Assembly (NCBI GenBank): GCA_025350665.1
Contig: JANXXJ010000340.1
Coordinates: 1-33,347, forward strand
Direction of reading: 5' to 3'
DNA: 33,347 bases
From: Gemmatimonadota bacterium
GTDB lineage: Bacteria; Gemmatimonadota; Gemmatimonadetes; Gemmatimonadales; GWC2-71-9
A model generated the notes under the pieces. That model worked only from the letters and a program-made list of their open reading frames with translations, did no database searches and had not been told where the DNA came from. Each line of letters starts with the position of its first letter. Within the stretch, counting starts at the first letter, position 1. Made by a program: the position numbers and the translations under genes. Below are positions 1 to 9,119 of the stretch, one piece after another.

Positions 1-2
1 CC

Positions 3-1448
3 GCCCGCTTCGAGCTTCGTCACACCTCGGCCAGGCTCCAGGGCAGCGTCTTTGGTGCGACCAGCGATGCCGGGTTCTCGAATCAGTCCTCGACCTTCCA
101 GCCGGGCCGCTCGGAGCTGGGCGTCCGCGGCAGCGCGGTGATCGACGACCGGACCCGGTTCATCGGCGAAGCCATCCGGAGCGAGGACAAGACCACCGGC
201 CGGCGGATCGACGGGCTCGTGGCCTCCTTCGAGCGCCAATTCGGCAAGTCGCTGCGGGCCGAGCTGGGATATCGGCATGGCAGCGACAGCCGCAACGATG
301 CCACGGAGACCAACGCCCTGCGGACCCGCATCACCTATCAGTTGCCGAAGCAGCCGCGGGCCTCGGTGTTCGGTGAGTTCGAACAGGATCTCGCCGTCGG
401 CGATCAGCGACGGGGCGCGTTGGGCGGCCAGTACGTCCTGTTCGACCGGCTCCGGCTCTACGGCCGGCACGAGTTCCTGAGTTCCTTCACCGGTCCGTTT
501 GCCTTGAACGGATCAGAGCGCCAGGCCACCACGGTCATCGGCCTCGACGCCGGATACACCAGGGACGGCCAGTTCTTCGGTGAGTACCGGGCCAGCGACG
601 CGTTCTCGGGCCGCCAGACCGAGGCCGCGATCGGCCTCCGGAATCGGTGGAACCTCCGGCGCGGTCTGGTGGTCAATACCGGCTTCGAACGGGTCGAGGT
701 CCTGCGGGGCGCCCAGGGCGGGGCGACCGCGCTGACGGCCGGCGCCGAGTACTCCACGAGTCCGCTCTGGCGCGGGACCGCGCGGCTGGAGTACCGGATT
801 GCGCCCAACGGGGCCGGTGACGACTTCCTTGCCACGTTAGGCTACGCCCGGAAGCTCGACCGGGACTGGACCGTCCTGGGCCGGGCTCTCTACAACACCT
901 TTGGTGATGGCGGCAAGCGGACCCGGAACCAGCTCGGCTTCGCCTGGCGCCAGACCGACCGGAATCGGTGGAACGGCCTGGCGCGGTGGGAGAACCGGCT
1001 CGAACGGCTGACGCCCAACACCGTCAACGCCAGCGTCATCAAGAGCAACATCCTGTCGGCCCACCTCAACTATCAGCCGGTGAACAGTGTCTGGTTGTCG
1101 GGGCGCCTGGCCGGCAAGTGGGCCACCGACCAGAGCAATGGGCTCTCGACGTCGACCCGGGCCGTCCTGGGCTCGGTGCGGGCGCTCTACGACTTCCTCC
1201 CGAGTTGGGACGCGGGCGTCATCGGCAGCCTGCTGTCCAGCAATGGCCGGCAGTATGGGGTCGGGGTCGAGGCCGGCCGGATCGTGGTAACCAACATGCG
1301 GGTGGCGGCGGGCTACAACGTGTTCGGGTTCAAGAACCAGGATCTGACCAGCGACGGGGCCACCACGGAACGGGGGCTGTACCTGCATCTGGGCTTCAAG
1401 TTCAGCGAGGACTTCTTCAAGCGATCGCCGCAGGATCGACTCCCGTAG
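3..1448 (+). CDS. Outer-membrane beta-barrel protein, C-terminal part (5' end outside window)
   Basis: The frame is open from base 3 with no start in sight, so about 481 residues of a longer protein are present. The visible part is almost entirely short alternating polar/hydrophobic strands separated by turns rich in Gly, Asp, Asn and Arg, with repeated blocks of the type 'RGLVVNTGFERVEV' and 'TARLEYRI', and it ends in a barrel-like strand (YLHLGFKF) followed by a short polar tail. This is the look of a 14-20 strand outer-membrane barrel at the end of a large surface protein. No TonB plug or OmpA domain is visible in this part, so the family cannot be named. One Leu-Gly pair (835-842) uses the rare TTA codon within CGTTAGGC. 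It is convergent with psd. Barrel nature is fairly sure; function is unknown. Confidence 0.75.
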   Translation, partial: ARFELRHTSARLQGSVFGATSDAGFSNQSSTFQPGRSELGVRGSAVIDDRTRFIGEAIRSEDKTTGRRIDGLVASFERQFGKSLRAELGYRHGSDSRNDATETNALRTRITYQLPKQPRASVFGEFEQDLAVGDQRRGALGGQYVLFDRLRLYGRHEFLSSFTGPFALNGSERQATTVIGLDAGYTRDGQFFGEYRASDAFSGRQTEAAIGLRNRWNLRRGLVVNTGFERVEVLRGAQGGATALTAGAEYSTSPLWRGTARLEYRIAPNGAGDDFLATLGYARKLDRDWTVLGRALYNTFGDGGKRTRNQLGFAWRQTDRNRWNGLARWENRLERLTPNTVNASVIKSNILSAHLNYQPVNSVWLSGRLAGKWATDQSNGLSTSTRAVLGSVRALYDFLPSWDAGVIGSLLSSNGRQYGVGVEAGRIVVTNMRVAAGYNVFGFKNQDLTSDGATTERGLYLHLGFKFSEDFFKRSPQDRLP

Positions 1449-1513
1449 TTCAGGGCCCCCGCCGCGCCGGGTGGCTATGGAGGCGGCGCCACGCGAGGAG
1501 GCGAAGTGTCGGA

Positions 1514-1528
1514 GCCCGGAGTCCGGGC
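1514..1528. terminator. Possible hairpin between convergent genes
   Basis: A perfect 7-bp inverted repeat around a single central base (GCCCGGA-G-TCCGGGC) lies in the 82-base gap between the stop of the barrel protein and the stop of psd. There is no U-tract on either side, so an intrinsic terminator is only a guess from its position. Confidence 0.3.
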
Positions 1529-1530
1529 GG

Positions 1531-2376
1531 TCATCGGGCCTGGCGAATGCCCATGCGCTTGCCAAGCATCGTCGGGGCCTGGGGCTCGAAGGCGTCGAGT
1601 TGCACGGTGCCGGCCGGGAACAGAATGATGACCGTGGAGCCGTAGTTGAAGCGGGCCATCTCGGCAAAGCGCTCCAGACGAATATTCTGCCCGCGGAAGT
1701 CGATCCGTTTGGGGGCGTCGGTGTATTCGGGAATGTTCACGCCGTTCCAGACCGTCTGGACGCCGGACACCAGCAATGCGCCGACCATCACCACGCACAT
1801 GGGGCCGAAGTCGGCATCGAAGTGGCAGACCAGCCGTTCGTTGCGGGCGAACAGGCGCGGGACGTCGGCCACCGTTCCGGGCGACACACTGAACAGCCGG
1901 CCCGGCACGTGGAGGGTCTCGGTCAACGTACCGGTCCAGGCCATGTGGACGCGATGGTAGTCGCGCGGCGAGAGATAGATGTTGATGAACACGCCGTTCT
2001 CGAACGGCTGCGCCCGGGCTGCGTCGCCGAGCAGTTCGGCCGCGGTGTAGTCATGGCCTTTGGCCTGGACGATCCGGCCGTTCTCGATCGGGCCGCACTG
2101 ACTGACCCGGCCGTCAGCCGGGAGCACGAGGGTGCCGGGATCGGCGTCCGCCACGCGGGCACCCGGTTTCAGGGCCCGGGTAAAGAAGGCGTTGAAGCTG
2201 GGGTAGTTGTCGGGGTTGGGATCAGCCGCCTCGCTCATGTCGACGTCGAAATTGGCCAACACGGTGTGAATGAAGCGGCGCTTGATCCACGCCGTTTCCG
2301 ATTGGGCCAGGCGCCAGGCGAGGTGCGAAAGGAGGCGGTGCGGGACCAGGTATTGCGCCAGAGACGACAATTTCAT
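1531..2376 (-). CDS. psd: Phosphatidylserine decarboxylase proenzyme
   Basis: Makes phosphatidylethanolamine by decarboxylating phosphatidylserine at the inner membrane. The 281-residue protein has the class I features: the Asp of ADGRV (D88), the PRDYHRVHM block (H141, H144), the 'LFSVSPGTV...LFARNER' region typical of the E. coli-type enzyme, and the self-cleavage site YGST at about 245-248. Cleavage before S247 would create the pyruvoyl group. The family is more often LGST here; Tyr for Leu is a mild variant. D88, H144 and S247 correspond to the known Asp-His-Ser self-processing triad. It is a little shorter than the E. coli protein (322). It starts 9 bases after the hybrid kinase stop, so the two are probably co-transcribed. 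No phosphatidylserine synthase gene is in the window. Confidence 0.95.
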   Translation of the reverse strand: MKLSSLAQYLVPHRLLSHLAWRLAQSETAWIKRRFIHTVLANFDVDMSEAADPNPDNYPSFNAFFTRALKPGARVADADPGTLVLPADGRVSQCGPIENGRIVQAKGHDYTAAELLGDAARAQPFENGVFINIYLSPRDYHRVHMAWTGTLTETLHVPGRLFSVSPGTVADVPRLFARNERLVCHFDADFGPMCVVMVGALLVSGVQTVWNGVNIPEYTDAPKRIDFRGQNIRLERFAEMARFNYGSTVIILFPAGTVQLDAFEPQAPTMLGKRMGIRQAR

Positions 2377-2385
2377 GGGCGGCGC

Positions 2386-4857
2386 CTACACCTGGTCTGG
2401 TTGCGTGGCGCGAGCCCGGGTCATCGCGTCGGCGATTCGGCGGGTCACCATCCCGAGGTCCGCCGGCTTCGCGATGATCAGATCGGCCGACCATGGCTCA
2501 CCACCATCGGTCGCCAGGCCCGGCGTGCCCGACATGCAGAGCACCGGTAGCGCGGGGAATTCCTTGGCCAGCTGCCGGGTCAGGGCCTCTCCGCCCATGT
2601 TGGGCATGACCAGGTCCGTCAGCACGACATCGACCGGCGTCAGGGCGGCCCGCAGCACCTCGAGCGCGATCCTGCCATCGGAAGCCTCGGCAACCGTGTA
2701 CCCCACCCGGGTGAGTTGGCGGACCAGCAGGCGGCGAACCGCCGGATCGTCCTCGACGACGAGGACATGGCCGGCTCCCCGGACGGGCGCCGGCCGGCGG
2801 GGCGTCTCGGCTTCCTCTATGGTGGCGACGAGCGGGAGCTGAATCCGTACGGTCGTACCCGTCCCCTCGCCCGAGACGATATCCGCTCTGCCGCCGGCGC
2901 CGGTGACGATCCGACGAACCGTCGGTAACCCGAGTCCGGTTCCCCGCCCTGACTTCGTGGTGAAAAAAGGCTCGAATGCGTGGGCCAGGGTTTCGCCCGA
3001 CATGCCCATGCCGGTGTCACTGACCGTGAGAAAGGCCCGGTCTCCATCATGCCCGACCTCGACCGATACGTCGAGAGTACCGCCGGTGGGCATCGCATCG
3101 CGGGCGTTGAGTGCCAGGTTGAGAAGGACCTGCTCCGCCTGAACCTCATCGAGAAGGACGGGAGCCGGCACGGTCCTGGTATTGACCGTCAGCGTGATTG
3201 AGGACGGCAGCACGTTGCGAAGGGTCGGCTCCACGGTGCGGACCGCGGCGCTCAGGTCCACAACGCGGAGCGAGGGCTCGGTTGGACGGCTGAGCGAGAG
3301 CAGTTGACGAGCCAGGGCCGCGCCTCGGCGAGCCGCCGCCTCGATCACGCCGAGGTCGGCCGATTCGCCGCGGGCCTCGGACAGGCGAGCCAGCTCCAGA
3401 TTGCCGCTGATGACCATGAGCAGGTTGTTGAAGTCGTGCGCGATGCTGCTTGACAGGCGGCCGACGATCTCGAGCTTCTGGGCCTGGATCAGCAGAGCCT
3501 CGAGCCGGATTCGTTCGGTCACGTCCCGGATGTTGACGACGATGTCGGCGGCGACCGATTCGTTGGGCATGTCGGTCGCGATCGCCTCCACTTCCCGCCA
3601 TGCGCCCACCCGGCCAATCCGCCATTTGCCAAGGGGCCGCGCGGCCGAGGTCTCCAGCCAGGTCGTGATGTCGATGGTCTGGTCGGGGCAGGCAAAATCG
3701 GCGAGACGGCGACCGACAACCGCCGCTTCGGACGCTCCAACCATCCGGCAAAAAGCCGGGCTCGCGTAGCCGATCTGCCCCGCGCGGTCCAGCACCAGAA
3801 TTCCATCGCTCGACCGCTGCACCAACGACTTGAACCTCGCGTCCTGAGCCGCCCGGGCGCCGGCCTCATGGGCGTATTCACGCTGGGCTACCAGGAGTCG
3901 GCCAATCACCAGCACCAGGAGCAGCGCGCCCCCGACAATCAGGCCGGCGATCGGGCCATTCCCGAGCTTGGCCTTGGTCGATTCGAGCACCAGCAGGGCT
4001 GCGACGACGCCGACCGCTAGATAGGGAAGGAGTGCCAGGCCAACCGCCACCGCGGGCCGGCTCCCGTTGACCGATGTCCTTCGTACGGACGTCCGCCAGG
4101 CCGCCATCATCACCAGTGTGGCGGCGAAGGCGAGCAGCAGGTCGCCGGTCGGCCCCGACCAGGCCGACGGTACCAGCATGCTCTGCTGGTAAATGAAGTC
4201 GGCTACCCCGGCCGCGAGGATGGCGATTCCGAACATCGTGAGCGATCCGGCATCGGTATGACGGGCCGGCCGGTGAAGTACCGCCGTGGCTCCGATCAAC
4301 AACAGCCACTCGCCCAGGAACAAGACGCCAACGGACTGGAGGAACGGCCAGAACTCACGGCTGGCTTCGTCAAACCTGAAGACGAAGTACCAGGCCAGCA
4401 CCACGGTCGCCACGGCGACGATCAGACACTCCACCCCGAGCCGAATGCGGGAATCGCCGCGGGCCGGCATCTCGAAGAAGTGCCAGAGGCCGAGCAGGGA
4501 GAGCGGGTAGTACAGGTTATAGCTCAACCACCCAACGGCGTCGAAGCCGGCCGAGGGCCAGGCCCGGTAAAGAATCCACGCCAGGCTCCCGAGGGCCGAG
4601 CCAAGCCAGGCCGCGCCGACCAACTTCCAGCCCCGAGCGAGCCTTGGCTCGTCGGACCGCGCCGAACCGGCCCGGAAGCTGAGCCAGGCCGGCCCAAGAT
4701 AGAGCGGCAGGAAGAGGAGGTCATTGACGATTCCTCGCCGGGCGGCGCCGGCGAGCATGACAACGACCCAGGCCGCGTAGACCAGGAAGTAGGCCGTCGC
4801 GACGACCGGTACCGCCCGGAGGCCTGGCCGACTGGGGATTGCAAGCGGAGCGGACAT
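2386..4857 (-). CDS. Membrane-bound hybrid sensor histidine kinase (PAS-HisKA-HATPase-REC)
   Basis: An 823-residue phosphorelay sensor. Residues of roughly 15-325 hold about eight hydrophobic segments. A PAS domain follows ('SSDGILVLDRAGQIGYASP', about 345-460). Next come a HisKA dimerisation helix with the phospho-acceptor in SSSIAHDFNNLL, and an HATPase domain with N box (NLALNARDAMP), G1 (DTGMGM) and G2 (GRGTGLGLPTV). The C-terminal receiver has acidic pocket VVEDD, phospho-Asp in VLTDLVMP and the conserved Lys of IIAKP. The HDFNNLL H-box is the type common in complex hybrid kinases. There is no output domain, so signal must pass to another protein; none is adjacent. The gene precedes psd by 9 bases. 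Signal unknown; the N-terminal membrane domain matches no sensor family I can name. I see no clear Shine-Dalgarno before the ATG. Confidence 0.9.
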   Translation of the reverse strand: MSAPLAIPSRPGLRAVPVVATAYFLVYAAWVVVMLAGAARRGIVNDLLFLPLYLGPAWLSFRAGSARSDEPRLARGWKLVGAAWLGSALGSLAWILYRAWPSAGFDAVGWLSYNLYYPLSLLGLWHFFEMPARGDSRIRLGVECLIVAVATVVLAWYFVFRFDEASREFWPFLQSVGVLFLGEWLLLIGATAVLHRPARHTDAGSLTMFGIAILAAGVADFIYQQSMLVPSAWSGPTGDLLLAFAATLVMMAAWRTSVRRTSVNGSRPAVAVGLALLPYLAVGVVAALLVLESTKAKLGNGPIAGLIVGGALLLVLVIGRLLVAQREYAHEAGARAAQDARFKSLVQRSSDGILVLDRAGQIGYASPAFCRMVGASEAAVVGRRLADFACPDQTIDITTWLETSAARPLGKWRIGRVGAWREVEAIATDMPNESVAADIVVNIRDVTERIRLEALLIQAQKLEIVGRLSSSIAHDFNNLLMVISGNLELARLSEARGESADLGVIEAAARRGAALARQLLSLSRPTEPSLRVVDLSAAVRTVEPTLRNVLPSSITLTVNTRTVPAPVLLDEVQAEQVLLNLALNARDAMPTGGTLDVSVEVGHDGDRAFLTVSDTGMGMSGETLAHAFEPFFTTKSGRGTGLGLPTVRRIVTGAGGRADIVSGEGTGTTVRIQLPLVATIEEAETPRRPAPVRGAGHVLVVEDDPAVRRLLVRQLTRVGYTVAEASDGRIALEVLRAALTPVDVVLTDLVMPNMGGEALTRQLAKEFPALPVLCMSGTPGLATDGGEPWSADLIIAKPADLGMVTRRIADAMTRARATQPDQV

Positions 4858-4963
4858 GGAAGCCGGGTCGTGACAGGGCCGAAGCGGAATGCTTGGGCCA
4901 AACTATCCCGTCAGGGGTGAACCCGCCATGGACGGCCCGGGAGAGCACTCAGCGACGGGGCGG

Positions 4964-5363
4964 CTAGCGGTGATTGCGGACCCGGCCCAGCAAGGTGGTG
5001 GCGTCCCGCACGAACCACTCGGGCCGGAGGCGGACGACCGCGTGGCCGGTTTCCGGATAGCGCTGGTGAATTACCTATCCAGGGTGGAGCGCCGCCAGCC
5101 GTGCGTCCGGGGCGATCACCCGGTACCCGGCCGCGACCAGCGCCGGCGCCACATGACGAATCTCGTAGCCGGTGCTGGCCGAGCCATGGAGCCAGATCAG
5201 CGGTGTCGCGGTGCGGAGGCCCCACTCGAGGTAGTGGATCCGGATGCCGTTGAAGGTGACGAAATGGCCGTGGTCGTGTTCGTACCGGGCCCGCGGCGGC
5301 CGCCGGCGTCAGGATCGTCCCAGCGGCCAGGGAGACCAGAACCCACCTGATGCGTTCGCGCAC
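4964..5363 (-). pseudogene. Alpha/beta hydrolase remnant (frameshift, in-frame stop, central deletion)
   Basis: Reading from GTG at 5363 gives a signal peptide (MRERIRWVLVSLAAGTIL...TPAAAAG). A shift to another frame near 5285 then gives 'RYEHDHGHFVTFNGIRIHYL', 'EWG', and 'PLIWLHGSASTGYEIRHVAP', 'ALVAAGYRVIAPDARL', the classic start of an alpha/beta hydrolase with its HG oxyanion motif. This frame stops at 5075-5077. Continuing past that stop in the same frame gives 'ETGHAVVRLRPEWFVRDATT', 'LLGRVRNHR' and a stop at 4964, which is the C-terminal catalytic-His region of the same fold. The middle of the enzyme, including the nucleophile elbow and Asp, is absent. A complete member would be about 280-330 residues; only about 110 remain. 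Its GTG overlaps the stop of the permease by one base, so both were once in one operon. The frameshift could be an assembly error, the missing middle could not easily be. Confidence 0.8.
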
Positions 5364-6052
5364 TAGAGCTCCTGGCGCTCGAAGAGGGCCACGGCGCCAG
5401 CCAGTGAGGCAACCACGATCCCGCCGCTGACCGCCAGGGCCGGCCAGGCGGTGGTCGGGTGGCCGGCCATGATCGCGGCGCCCCACCCAAGCAGCTGGGC
5501 CGGCAGGTAGGCGCCCACGACCGGAATGGAACTGAGGATGGCCATGACCACCAGGACGCCGAAGGCGAGCCCGCCGGCCGCGGCCTGTGATTTCGCGATC
5601 ACGCTGAACAACAGGGTGACCGCCACCTGGACCAGCACGAACGCCAGCGCCAGGCCGTTCAGCGCGAGCCACCGGATCGGGTCGACCGGCCCAAACAGGA
5701 GCCAGGTGTAGTACCACGCCGCCAGACCGGCCAGGCCGATCGCCACCGCGAACATCTGGGCCAGCACCGCGAACTTGGCCAGGATGAAGGACCGCCGGGG
5801 CAGCGGTTTGACCAGCATCATCGCGGCCGTGCCCTTGTCCTTCTCCTGCGCCACCGCGCCCATCGTGAGCAGCAGGGCGAGGACCACGCCGAACTGACCG
5901 ACGTTCTTGATGTACTGGGCCACCGCGTCCAGTGCCGTCGGCGGCGGGATCAGCCGCGCGAGCGCCGCGCCGTTCGGCAGCAGCTTGACCATTTCCGGAA
6001 CCTGGCTGCGACGTCGCCGGGGCCACCCGCCTCGGCTAGGCTCGAATCGCAT
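5363..6052 (-). CDS. ABC-2 type transporter permease, probably 5'-truncated
   Basis: Membrane subunit of an ABC exporter of the ABC-2/NosY-like type. Recognisable sequence begins at about residue 16 (SQVPEMVKLLPNG), the loop that normally follows the first membrane helix, and includes the cytosolic signature 'GAVAQEKDKGTAAMMLVKPL' and five membrane helices to the C-terminus LFERQEL. The usual 40-50 N-terminal residues with helix 1 are replaced by a low-complexity stretch (PSRGGWPRRRR) that runs into the 3' end of the RND gene; the ATG at 6052 lies inside that gene. Another possible start is the ATG at 5992. No ABC ATPase is present in the window. I infer a rearrangement that joined the RND operon to the back half of an older ABC operon. 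It may be non-functional. Confidence 0.75.
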   Translation of the reverse strand: MRFEPSRGGWPRRRRSQVPEMVKLLPNGAALARLIPPPTALDAVAQYIKNVGQFGVVLALLLTMGAVAQEKDKGTAAMMLVKPLPRRSFILAKFAVLAQMFAVAIGLAGLAAWYYTWLLFGPVDPIRWLALNGLALAFVLVQVAVTLLFSVIAKSQAAAGGLAFGVLVVMAILSSIPVVGAYLPAQLLGWGAAIMAGHPTTAWPALAVSGGIVVASLAGAVALFERQEL

Positions 6053-9000
6053 CGGCCGGCGGGGCGGCGCGCCGGGCCACCACCAGATACAGCGTCGGCA
6101 GGACGAGGAGGGTGAGGAGCGTGGCCGATACCAGGCCGCCGATGATTACCACTGCCAGCGGTTTTTGGGTTTCGGAGCCGATCCCGTGGGACAGGGCCAT
6201 CGGCAACAGCCCCAGCATCGCCAGCACGGTGGTCATCAGAACCGTCCGCATTCGGATCAGTGAGCCGTTCCATACGGCCGCATCCGGGGCGGCGCCCTCA
6301 GCCTGATACTGATCGAACACGCTGATCATCACGACGCCATTCAGCACGGCTTGACCGAACAGCGCAATGAAGCCGATGGCGGCCGAGACCGACAGGGGAA
6401 TGCCGGTGATGAGGAGAGCCAGAATGCCCCCGATCAGGGCGAAGGGCACGTTGAGGAGGATCAGCACCGCCAGCTTGACGGACCGAAAGGCATTGAACAG
6501 GAGAATGAAAATCAGGAACACGCTGACCGGAATGATCAGGGCGAGCCGCTTCATGGCCCGCTGCTGGTTCTCGAACTCGCCGCTCCAGGTGACCGAATAT
6601 CCGGTCGGGATGGTCAGGCCCGTCACGCGGGCCTGCATGTCCTTGACGACGCTGCCCATGTCCCGGCCCCGGATGAACACGCCGATCGCGGTGACCCGGG
6701 TCCCGTTTTCCCGGCTGATGTTCATGCTGCCGGTGGCCGTGGTGATCGTGGCGACTTCGGACAGCGGAACCCGTTGGCCGTTCGGGGCGTCGATCAGCAT
6801 CCGGTCCAGATTGTCGAGCCGTCGGTCGCCCTCGGCCATCCGGGTGACCACGCCGAAGTGCCGGTCCCCTTCCCAGAGCTGGGTGGCGGCCTTGCCTCCC
6901 GCGCCGATCTCGATCAGATCCTCCACGTCGGCCACGTTGAGTCCGTACCGGGCCGCCCGGGGCCGGTCGATGACGATCTGGGCTTGCGGCACCTCGCCGG
7001 CCCGGTCGATGAACGCCCGGTCGACGCCGCGGACGTCGGCGATGACCTGGAGGACCTGGGCGACGGTCGACCGGAGGACCGCGGGGTCGTCACCAAACAC
7101 CTTGACGACCACCTGGCCGTCGATCTGCGAAATGCTCTCGAGCACGTTGTCCCGAATCGGCTGCGAGAAACTGGCGTCGACTCCCGGCAGCGCCTCGACG
7201 TTGCGCTCCATCTCGGAAATGACCTGCTCCTTGGTGACGTTCCGGGTCCATTCGCTCTGCGGTTTCAGGCCGACGAACACCTCAACCATGTTGATCGGCT
7301 TGGGGTCGGTACCGTCCTCCGGCCGGCCCGCCTTGGAAATCGTCGTCGTGACTTCCGGCACCCGGGCCAGGGCGGCCCGGACCTTCCTGACCTGGTCGAT
7401 CGTCTCGTGAACGGAAATCCCCGGCGGCAGCGTCAGGTTGACCCAGATCGTGCCTTCGTTCAGTTCGGGCAGGAACTCAGTCCCGAGCCGCGGCACGAGT
7501 GCCAGACTCGCGGCCAGGGCGACGACAGCCGCGGTAAGCACGGCGGCGGGGACCCGGAGGGCCCAGCGGAGGACCGGCCCGTACAGTCGCTTGCAGGCGC
7601 GGACGAGCCGGTTGTCCTCGTGGGGAAGATTTCCCCGCAGGAGTCCGAGGCAGAGGAGGGGGACCAGTGACAGCGAGAACAGCAGCGATCCGATCAGGGC
7701 GGATGTCACGGTCCACGCCATGGGGGCGAAGATCCGTCCTTCGTGGCGCTGCAACGTGAAGATCGGCAGGTGGGCCGCGATGATGATCAGCATCGAGAAG
7801 AAAGTCGGTCGTCCGACATCGGTCGTCGCCTCGAGAATCACCCGACGGGTCGAGTTGAGGTCGCGGGGACCGGTATGCTCCGACAGACGCCTGAAGACGT
7901 TCTCCACCACGATCACCGCCCCGTCGACGATGATCCCGAAGTCCATCGCTCCCAGGCTCAGGAGATTGGCCGGGATGCCCCGCCACGTCAGTCCGATGAA
8001 CGTGGCGAGGAGCGACAGGGGGATCATCAGGGCGACGATCAGCGCCGCCCGGACGTTGCCGAGGAAGAGCAGGAGGACGAATGTCACCAGGGCGGCGCCC
8101 TCGGCCAGATTCTGGAACACGGTCTTGAGCGTGGTGCTGATCAGCCAGGTCCGGTCGTAGTAGGGCACGATACGGACGCCTTTGGGGAGAATCCGGTCGT
8201 TGAGGCGATCGATCCGCTCCTTCGCGGCCCGGAGCACCTCGGACGGGTTCTCGCCTTTCCGCATCAGGACGATGCCGGTCACCACGTCGTCCGTGGTGTC
8301 CTGGCCGACCACGCCCTGGCGCGGCACCGAGCTCACCGAGACCTGGGCGACGTCCCTGACCAGAATCGGGGTGTTCCCCCGGGTGGTGATCACCACGTTC
8401 TGGATGTCGGCCGGACTGCGGAGGAGGCCGATTCCGCGGATCAGGTACTGCTGGGCGCCCTGCTCGACGTAGCTCCCGCCGGCGTTGGCGTTGCTCCGGC
8501 CGAGTGCCGCGAAGAGCTGGAGGAGGGAGACGTTGTAGTAGCGCAGTTTGGTGAGGTCGGGGTTGACCTCGTACTGCTTGATCAGGCCCCCCAGGCTGAC
8601 GACGTCCGCGACGCCGGGCGTCATCTTCAGGTAGCGCTCGACGGTCCAGTCCTGCAGCGTCCGCAGTTCCGTGGGCGTCAGGCCATCGGCGACGAGCCGG
8701 TAGCGATACAGCTCGCCGATCGGAGTGGAGAGGGGTGCCAGGGTTGCCTGTACGCCGGGCGGAAGGTCGGCGTCCTGCAGGCGTTCGAGCACCTGCTGGC
8801 GGGCGAAGTAGTCGGTCACCTTGTCGTCGAAGGTGAGGACGACGAACGACAGACCGAACTGGCTGTGGGAAAACATCCGGACGTTGTGCGGTAGCCCGGC
8901 AAGCGCCACCTCGACCGAGATGGTGACCTGCTTCTCAACCTCCTCGGCCGCCCGCCCGGGATAGAGGGTGATCACGTTGACCTGGATGTCGCCGACATCC

Positions 9001-9119
9001 GGAAACGCTTCGATCGGCAGCGTGCTCAGGGCGGCGATCCCGCCGGCCACGAACAGAAGCGTGATCAGGGCGACGAACAGGGGCTGCCGGAGGGCGAACC
9101 CGACGACGGCTTTGATCAC
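6036..9119 (-). CDS. czcA: CzcA-type heavy-metal efflux RND transporter
   Basis: A 1027-residue inner-membrane proton/substrate antiporter, full length for the HME-RND group. It has the expected plan: helix 1, a large periplasmic domain, helices 2-6, a second periplasmic domain and helices 8-12. The helix-4 signature reads 'GAMDFGIIVDGAVIVVEN', the DFG-x3-DGA-x3-VEN form known from Czc/Cnr-type divalent-cation pumps; silver/copper pumps (CusA) have a different VGAMVDAA form. A divalent metal such as Zn, Co, Cd or Ni is thus the best guess, though this group also contains pumps of unknown substrate. It starts with GTG at 9119, overlapping the adaptor stop (GTGA), so the two are translationally coupled. 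Its last 17 bases overlap the nominal start of the truncated permease. Confidence 0.93.
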   Translation of the reverse strand: MIKAVVGFALRQPLFVALITLLFVAGGIAALSTLPIEAFPDVGDIQVNVITLYPGRAAEEVEKQVTISVEVALAGLPHNVRMFSHSQFGLSFVVLTFDDKVTDYFARQQVLERLQDADLPPGVQATLAPLSTPIGELYRYRLVADGLTPTELRTLQDWTVERYLKMTPGVADVVSLGGLIKQYEVNPDLTKLRYYNVSLLQLFAALGRSNANAGGSYVEQGAQQYLIRGIGLLRSPADIQNVVITTRGNTPILVRDVAQVSVSSVPRQGVVGQDTTDDVVTGIVLMRKGENPSEVLRAAKERIDRLNDRILPKGVRIVPYYDRTWLISTTLKTVFQNLAEGAALVTFVLLLFLGNVRAALIVALMIPLSLLATFIGLTWRGIPANLLSLGAMDFGIIVDGAVIVVENVFRRLSEHTGPRDLNSTRRVILEATTDVGRPTFFSMLIIIAAHLPIFTLQRHEGRIFAPMAWTVTSALIGSLLFSLSLVPLLCLGLLRGNLPHEDNRLVRACKRLYGPVLRWALRVPAAVLTAAVVALAASLALVPRLGTEFLPELNEGTIWVNLTLPPGISVHETIDQVRKVRAALARVPEVTTTISKAGRPEDGTDPKPINMVEVFVGLKPQSEWTRNVTKEQVISEMERNVEALPGVDASFSQPIRDNVLESISQIDGQVVVKVFGDDPAVLRSTVAQVLQVIADVRGVDRAFIDRAGEVPQAQIVIDRPRAARYGLNVADVEDLIEIGAGGKAATQLWEGDRHFGVVTRMAEGDRRLDNLDRMLIDAPNGQRVPLSEVATITTATGSMNISRENGTRVTAIGVFIRGRDMGSVVKDMQARVTGLTIPTGYSVTWSGEFENQQRAMKRLALIIPVSVFLIFILLFNAFRSVKLAVLILLNVPFALIGGILALLITGIPLSVSAAIGFIALFGQAVLNGVVMISVFDQYQAEGAAPDAAVWNGSLIRMRTVLMTTVLAMLGLLPMALSHGIGSETQKPLAVVIIGGLVSATLLTLLVLPTLYLVVARRAAPPADAIRA

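Noticed and set aside
837-1667. 276-codon open frame on the minus strand opposite the barrel gene and psd end
   Set aside because: Composition (runs of Arg, Pro, Gly) is typical of an antisense shadow in GC-rich DNA; the overlapping barrel and psd frames are clearly real.
6351-8894. Long plus-strand open frames of up to 439 codons opposite the RND gene
   Set aside because: Rich in Asp, His, Gly and Arg without domains; they are antisense shadows of a convincing 1027-residue transporter.
6036-9119. Assignment of the RND pump to the copper/silver CusA type
   Set aside because: The helix-4 motif is DFG-x3-DGA-x3-VEN, the Czc/Cnr form, not the CusA form.
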